A stretch of 9,335 nucleotides of DNA, taken from DASXRC01 sp036506495 (GTDB lineage Bacteria; Actinomycetota; Actinomycetes; Mycobacteriales; Micromonosporaceae). Positions 6,568-9,335 of this stretch are shown in pieces. The stretch covers positions 1-9,335 of the forward strand of contig DASXRQ010000267.1 in NCBI GenBank assembly GCA_036506495.1. Reading direction: 5' to 3'. The translations under genes were made by a program, and so were the position numbers. The first letter of the stretch is position 1. The number at the start of each line of letters is the position of its first letter. The notes under the pieces were generated by a model that did not search any database, was not told where the DNA came from, and was given only the letters and a program-made list of their open reading frames with translations.

Positions 6568-6904
6568 CCGACGCGTCAGGTCGCGCCTGCCGACGTCGGT
6601 GGTGTAACCCGTGGGACGGACCACCGCGGTCGCGCCGCTCGCGGGTCGTGGCCGACGGCGGACAACGCGGACCTGCAGGACCCGCCGGGCAATCCGGCCG
6701 CTGCTCCGCAGCCGACCCGCCCACTGCCGCCCGGCCGGGCGGGGACTGTCCGTGGCACGACGCCGACGCCAAGGGGCTCTCGGCACGTATCCCTCCATCA
6801 CCGACGGTCCTGGGCCGCCACGCAGACCTGCGGGCGTGATTGCGGCCTACACCATCGCATAGGAGGGTGCGGCTTGGCGACAGCCGACGCAGGAACTTTT
6901 GTGT

Positions 6905-6929
6905 CTTGCAGGATGAATTGGCCTGCAAG
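6905..6929. other. Perfect 8-bp inverted repeat
   Basis: CTTGCAGG (6905-6912) and CCTGCAAG (6922-6929) flank a 9-nt loop. Neither strand shows a T-run after it, so it is not a classical terminator. It is the middle one of three consecutive stems between the Nudix operon and pssA. Confidence 0.5.
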
Positions 6930-6930
6930 C

Positions 6931-6968
6931 GGACAAAGGGCCGATCACGGTCAGTGGTCCCTTGTGCC
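6931..6968 (-). terminator. Bulged hairpin downstream of the Nudix operon; terminator or RNA stem
   Basis: ACAA-A-GGG-CC (6933-6942) pairs with GG-T-CCC-TTGT (6956-6965), with one bulged base on each side. Two more G-C pairs are possible at the base (6931-6932 with 6967-6968) around bulged G6966. It lies about 40 nt beyond the stop of the downstream Nudix gene. It could end that operon, or be the first stem of a transcript started from the TATAAT at 6983-6978. No T-tract is present. Confidence 0.3.
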
Positions 6969-6977
6969 CGACCGCTC

Positions 6978-6983
6978 ATTATA
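6978..6983 (-). promoter_or_regulatory. Perfect TATAAT -10 hexamer reading towards pssA
   Basis: The minus strand reads TATAAT at 6983-6978, a rare sequence by chance in DNA this GC-rich. At 17-bp spacing the -35 position (7006-7001) reads AGGGAT, far from TTGACA, so activity may be weak or activator-dependent. Initiation near 6971 would produce either a structured small RNA or a roughly 400-nt leader for pssA. Confidence 0.4.
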
Positions 6984-7005
6984 GCCGGCAAACCACCGCC
7001 ATCCC

Positions 7006-7986
7006 TCACTCGTGACCCAGCAGTCCCCGCTCGCGCGCCAGGCGCGCCAGACCGTCGGTGGCGATCTCGGTCAGTCGGAGCCCGCGCGCCGCCTGCTCGG
7101 TCAGCCAGCGCGCCTCGGCGGTGGACCCACCTGCGGCCTCGGTCACCCTGGCCGGCGTGGCCGCATCGACGACGACCCGGAACAAGGCGCGGACGGCATG
7201 AAAGTCGATCGGATAGCCCTCCGGCCCGAGTGCGGCCGGGTTGTGGCGGTGGGAGACATCGAGCAGCCGGGTCACGCGGCCGACCTGGCCGGTCTCCTCG
7301 GCCAGCTCCCGGAGCAGGGCGGTCTCGGGCTGCTCGCCGTAGTCGGTGCCGCCGCCGGGCAGGTGCCAGCGGCCGGCACCCGGGTACCCCTGGGCGATCC
7401 GGGTCAGCAGCACCCGACCCGCGGTGTCGGTGGTCAAGCCGTACGTCGCGAACCGCCGGCCCCGATGGGGGCGACCGCCCTCGTCGAACGCGCTCCACCC
7501 CTTCGCGTCGGCCTCGCCCGCGGTGTCAGGCACCGCGGGCCGGGTGCCCGCCGCGTCGGTGAGTGTCGCCGCGTCCGGTACGCCGAGCAGTTCCGCGGCG
7601 TACGGCATCAGCGGCAGCGCGGCCAGCTCATCCTGCCCGTGCCACGCAACCAGGTCGGAGGTGCCATCGGTCTCGCCGCGCAGCGTGCCGCCGTTCGGTA
7701 CGACGTCATACACGATGCGGTCGTGGTGCACGGCGACACCGCGCCACGGCATCTCGGTGATGTCCGACACGACGCCGCGCAGACCCGTGATCGTTACGGT
7801 CAGCCCCGTCTCCTCGGCGATCTCGCGAACCGCCGCGTCGGCCGGGTGCTCCCCATGGTCAATCCCCCCGCCCGGCAGCGACCACACACCGGGCGTGTTG
7901 GAGCGCGGCGACGCGCGCACGAGCAGAACGCGCCCGTCGGCGTCCTGGCAGATCCCGTACGCCGCGATTCGTCTCCGCCGCTGCAC
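7006..7986 (-). CDS. Protein with two tandem Nudix hydrolase domains (downstream paralogue)
   Basis: Nudix enzymes hydrolyse nucleoside diphosphates linked to another moiety, using metal held by the box GX5EX7REUXEEXGU. This 326-residue protein has two such domains. The first (about 5-135) has an intact box at residues 40-62 with E46, R54-E55 and E58-E59. The second (about 177-320) has an intact box at 212-234 with E218, R226-E227 and E230-E231, except that the last hydrophobic position is Q234. Each box follows a conserved W-x-LPGG (WSLPGG, WHLPGG). The start is GTG at 7986, with GGAGG 5 nt before it. It lies 44 bp behind a similar gene on the same strand, so the two probably form an operon. 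Substrate cannot be told from sequence. The linker around 137-175 is Ala/Thr/Asp-rich and poorly conserved. Confidence 0.88.
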   Translation of the reverse strand: MQRRRRIAAYGICQDADGRVLLVRASPRSNTPGVWSLPGGGIDHGEHPADAAVREIAEETGLTVTITGLRGVVSDITEMPWRGVAVHHDRIVYDVVPNGGTLRGETDGTSDLVAWHGQDELAALPLMPYAAELLGVPDAATLTDAAGTRPAVPDTAGEADAKGWSAFDEGGRPHRGRRFATYGLTTDTAGRVLLTRIAQGYPGAGRWHLPGGGTDYGEQPETALLRELAEETGQVGRVTRLLDVSHRHNPAALGPEGYPIDFHAVRALFRVVVDAATPARVTEAAGGSTAEARWLTEQAARGLRLTEIATDGLARLARERGLLGHE

Positions 7987-8030
7987 GCCGACCTCCGCCC
8001 CGTACCCGCCGTCGGGCCCGCGGTTTGAGG

Positions 8031-8999
8031 CTAGCCGGCGGGCTCGGTCAGTCGGGCCGCGCGCACGGCCTCCGCGGTGACCTCGGTGAGCTGAGTCGCC
8101 GCCAGCGCGGCCAGCTCGGTCGGGGAAAACCAGCGCGCCTCCGATGTGGAGCCGCCGGCATCCCGCACCGTCGGCGCTGTCGGAGCGTCGACCGCGACCC
8201 GGTAGAACGCCCGCACCCCGTGCCAGTCGATCGGGTACCCCTCGGGACCGAGGGAGGCAGCGTCGCGGTGGCTGGCGACGCCGAGCAGCTCGACGAGCCG
8301 GCCGCGCTGCCCGGTCTCCTCAACGAGCTCGCGGATGAGCGCCGCGCCCGGCTGCTCGCCGTAGTCGGTCCCGCCGCCCGGCAGGTGCCAGCGGCCCGCG
8401 CCCGGATAGCCGGCGGCGACCCGAGTCAGCAGGATTCGGCCGTACGGGTCGGTCGCGACCGCGTACGCCGCGAAACGTTGGGCCCGGTGCAGGCCATCGG
8501 GGCCGGGCACCGCGTGAAACGACGGAAAATCCGGCGGCTCATGCGGCCGCAGGTCCGCCGGGCCGGACGGCAGCCCGAGTGCGTTCGCGGTGAACGCACG
8601 CAGACGCAGGCCGTGCGCGTCCTCAATGGACTGCCATCGGGCGAGGTCGGTGGGCCGATCGATCCGGTCGCTGAGCGTTCCACCCCGCACCGCCACCTCA
8701 TAGATGAGGCGGTCCGTGTGGATGGTGATGCCGCGGTGTGGCAGCGCCCGCATGTCGGCCAGCACGTCGCGCAGGCCGGTGACCCAGACCGACAGTCCGG
8801 TCTCCGTGGCGGTCTCCCGGACCACGGTGTCGTTCGGGTTCTCCCCGTGGTCGACCGCACCGCCGGGCAGCGACCACACGCCCGGCGTGCCGGATCGCGG
8901 CGAGGCCCGCACGAGCAGGACCCGGCCGTCGAAGTCGGTGCAGACGGCGTACGCCGCGATCCTGCGCAGCGGCTCCAACGCGGGGGTCACGGCCGGCAT
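8031..8999 (-). CDS. Protein with two tandem Nudix domains, first box degenerate (upstream paralogue)
   Basis: This is a 322-residue paralogue of the downstream neighbour and matches it domain by domain (shared RVLLVRASPRS, TPGVWSLPGG, GYPGAGRWHLPGGGTDYGEQP, LGPEGYPID). The second Nudix box (209-231: E215, R223-E224, E227-E228) is intact apart from a final Gln. In the first box (47-69) the motif reads RETATETGL. The first glutamate of the EE pair is Thr65 (codon at 8807-8805), corresponding to the metal/catalytic E56 of E. coli MutT, so this domain is probably impaired or does only binding. ATG 8999 is chosen because similarity to the paralogue begins soon after. A weak GGGAAA precedes it. 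The frame extends to 9110 through palindromic DNA that does not look coding, and GTG 8990 is an alternative. The gene is probably first in a two-gene operon. Confidence 0.86.
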   Translation of the reverse strand: MPAVTPALEPLRRIAAYAVCTDFDGRVLLVRASPRSGTPGVWSLPGGAVDHGENPNDTVVRETATETGLSVWVTGLRDVLADMRALPHRGITIHTDRLIYEVAVRGGTLSDRIDRPTDLARWQSIEDAHGLRLRAFTANALGLPSGPADLRPHEPPDFPSFHAVPGPDGLHRAQRFAAYAVATDPYGRILLTRVAAGYPGAGRWHLPGGGTDYGEQPGAALIRELVEETGQRGRLVELLGVASHRDAASLGPEGYPIDWHGVRAFYRVAVDAPTAPTVRDAGGSTSEARWFSPTELAALAATQLTEVTAEAVRAARLTEPAG

Positions 9000-9010
9000 T
9001 TTCCCACGGC

Positions 9011-9039
9011 GCTGCCCAATTCCGTCAGAGTCGGGCAGC
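9011..9039. repeat. Imperfect palindrome 1 upstream of the Nudix operon
   Basis: GCTGCCC (9011-9017) and GGGCAGC (9033-9039) are perfect 7-bp arms. The inner part pairs further with mismatches. Its 21-bp core (9015-9035) agrees with the palindrome at 9159-9179 at 18 of 21 positions, so the two are copies of one element. It ends 12 bp before the upstream Nudix start codon, overlapping its expected leader. Confidence 0.6.
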
Positions 9040-9079
9040 TGCGGGTGGAGATCGCGGGTAGCGCTACCGAACCCGCAGC
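9038..9079. repeat. 9-bp inverted repeat enclosing a LacI-type dyad
   Basis: GCTGCGGGT (9038-9046) and ACCCGCAGC (9071-9079) are perfectly complementary. The 24-nt interior holds the 12-bp dyad listed separately. It begins 2 bp inside the end of the first palindrome, so the two structures are mutually exclusive as cruciforms or RNA stems. Confidence 0.5.
9057..9068. promoter_or_regulatory. Perfect 12-bp dyad GGTAGCGCTACC, candidate LacI-family operator
   Basis: The sequence is fully self-complementary around AGCGCT. Actinobacterial LacI-family operators share this central pattern, for example the CebR site of Streptomyces, TGGGAGCGCTCCCA. It lies 58-69 bp before the Nudix start. A possible minus-strand promoter overlaps it: TTGAGT (9088-9083), 16-bp spacer, TAGCGC (9066-9061). 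Repression of the Nudix operon by such a factor is inference, and no LacI-family gene is present in the window. Confidence 0.35.
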
Positions 9080-9158
9080 GCGACTCAAGGTTCCGTACCC
9101 TGCGCCGCAATCTTTCCGGCCGCTCGCGCCGGGTCGACGCCTCCGCGCATGCCCGTCA

Positions 9159-9179
9159 CCCAACTCCGTCGGAGTTGGG
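9159..9179. repeat. Perfect 21-bp palindrome 2
   Basis: CCCAACTCCG (9159-9168) and CGGAGTTGGG (9170-9179) are exact complements around T9169. It is the better of two related palindromes, about 140 bp apart, between the Nudix operon and the right-edge gene. It may be an operator, a repetitive extragenic palindrome or a transcription-stopping hairpin; the sequence alone does not decide. Confidence 0.65.
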
Positions 9180-9199
9180 CGGTCCCCGACAACCAGGTC

Positions 9200-9280
9200 G
9201 TGTCCCTGGGGTGGTGTAAATGACAACGGACGTAGGTTCCTTTCGAGACCGCCAAGTCGTCGACAGGAAGGACTACGCCC
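9200..9280 (+). mobile_element. Possible left end of an IS256-like insertion sequence
   Basis: If the right-edge gene is an IS256-family transposase, the terminal inverted repeat should lie within about 100 bp before it. The stretch near 9207-9230, with GGTGGTGTAAATGACAACGG, has the GGTGTAAA-type sequence that I associate with ends of actinobacterial IS256 elements. The matching right end and the 8-bp target duplication are outside the window, so the boundary is a guess. Confidence 0.3.
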
Positions 9281-9335
9281 GTGTCTCGTCGAGTATCGCC
9301 CAGCGAGCAGATCCGTGCGCAGATCGATGCCCTCT
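9281..9335 (+). CDS. Partial: N-terminus resembling an IS256-family (mutator) transposase
   Basis: GTG at 9281 follows AGGAAGGA (9265-9272) with 8-nt spacing. It opens a frame that runs off the right edge, encoding MSRRVSPSEQIRAQIDAL. Actinobacterial IS256-family transposases often begin with a short basic stretch followed by (S/D)EQIRxxID-L-F, just before the helical N-terminal domain, so this reads as such a start. Only 18 residues are visible. The DDE catalytic domain is outside the window, and an unrelated protein with an amphipathic N-terminus is possible. If correct, the enzyme would move the element by a copy-out mechanism. The leading GTG codon and strong ribosome site support a real gene start. 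Confidence 0.5.
   Translation, partial: MSRRVSPSEQIRAQIDAL

Larger units (their letters stand above)
6568..7005. other. Gene-free region with an AT-richer, hairpin-rich right end
   Basis: About 440 bp with no convincing gene. Open frames here are arginine-rich or poor in G/C third positions. From 6568 to about 6840 I see only upstream sequence of pssA. From about 6861 to 6985 the composition becomes visibly less GC-rich. Three consecutive inverted repeats occur: CGGCT/AGCCG (6870-6874, 6882-6886), the hairpin at 6905-6929, and the bulged stem at 6931-6968. A TATAAT on the minus strand lies at the right edge. The segment may be a small RNA or structured leader (minus strand), or a tiny coding region (plus strand, TTG 6874 to stop 6984). 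No known riboswitch family was recognised. Confidence 0.4.

Noticed and set aside
5749..6801. Long version of PssA starting near 6801 (about 350 residues).
   Set aside because: The extra 78 residues are extremely arginine-rich with weaker third-position GC, and PssA proteins are normally about 270-290 residues. ATG 6567 fits better.
6931..6975. CCACTG on the minus strand, reminiscent of part of the cobalamin riboswitch.
   Set aside because: The other conserved boxes of that riboswitch are absent and no cobalamin gene is nearby.
5642..7498. Very long minus-strand frame (about 618 residues) crossing pssA and a Nudix gene.
   Set aside because: Shadow frame typical of high-GC DNA: arginine/proline-rich and without any domain, while the other frames carry clear enzyme motifs.
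8999..9110. Upstream extension of the first Nudix gene to 9110.
   Set aside because: It would translate through the palindromes and dyad, and the similarity between the paralogues starts after 8999.

Overview
The window reads as chromosomal DNA of a high-GC actinomycete. Codon third positions are almost all G or C, and the gene set (PspC-domain sensor kinase, PspC/LiaF-like protein with proline-rich spacers, short-class phosphatidylserine decarboxylase, actinobacterial PssA, tandem Nudix proteins) would fit Micromonosporaceae or a relative. That family assignment is inference. No rRNA, tRNA or CRISPR array was seen.

Left part (1-4412). A partial gene on the minus strand, resembling the cytoplasmic N-terminus of a DppC/OppC-type ABC permease, runs off the left edge. 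After a gap of about 170 bp comes a minus-strand two-gene operon: a PspC-domain histidine kinase (966-2216) followed 2 nt later by a NarL/LuxR-type response regulator (313-963). Divergent from it is a plus-strand pair: a 555-residue PspC membrane protein with a LiaF-like C-terminal domain (2399-4066), and a small two-helix membrane protein overlapping it by 4 nt (4063-4347). A strong hairpin (4378-4412) closes that operon. This is the layout of a cell-envelope stress module of the Lia/Psp kind. A repeat-based candidate operator sits between the divergent units. The kinase lacks a normal start codon in front of its PspC motif.

Middle part (4443-6567). Two enzymes of the phosphatidylethanolamine branch face each other tail to tail. 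One is a phosphatidylserine decarboxylase with an extra N-terminal Rossmann/methyltransferase-like domain (plus strand). The other is CDP-diacylglycerol-serine O-phosphatidyltransferase PssA (minus strand). PssA makes phosphatidylserine and Psd decarboxylates it.

Right part (6568-9335). A gene-free stretch of about 440 bp ends in an AT-richer, hairpin-rich segment (about 6861-6985) with a perfect TATAAT on the minus strand. It could encode a structured RNA or a regulatory leader. Then come two adjacent minus-strand paralogues, each with two Nudix domains (7006-7986 and 8031-8999). The first Nudix box of the upstream paralogue has lost a key glutamate. Upstream of the pair lie two related palindromes, a 9-bp inverted repeat and a LacI-type 12-bp dyad. 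The window ends in the start of a plus-strand gene resembling an IS256-family transposase.

Most interesting points: the missing canonical start of the PspC kinase, the palindrome-dense Nudix control region next to a possible insertion sequence, the degenerate Nudix box, the structured AT-richer intergenic segment, and the fused Psd.
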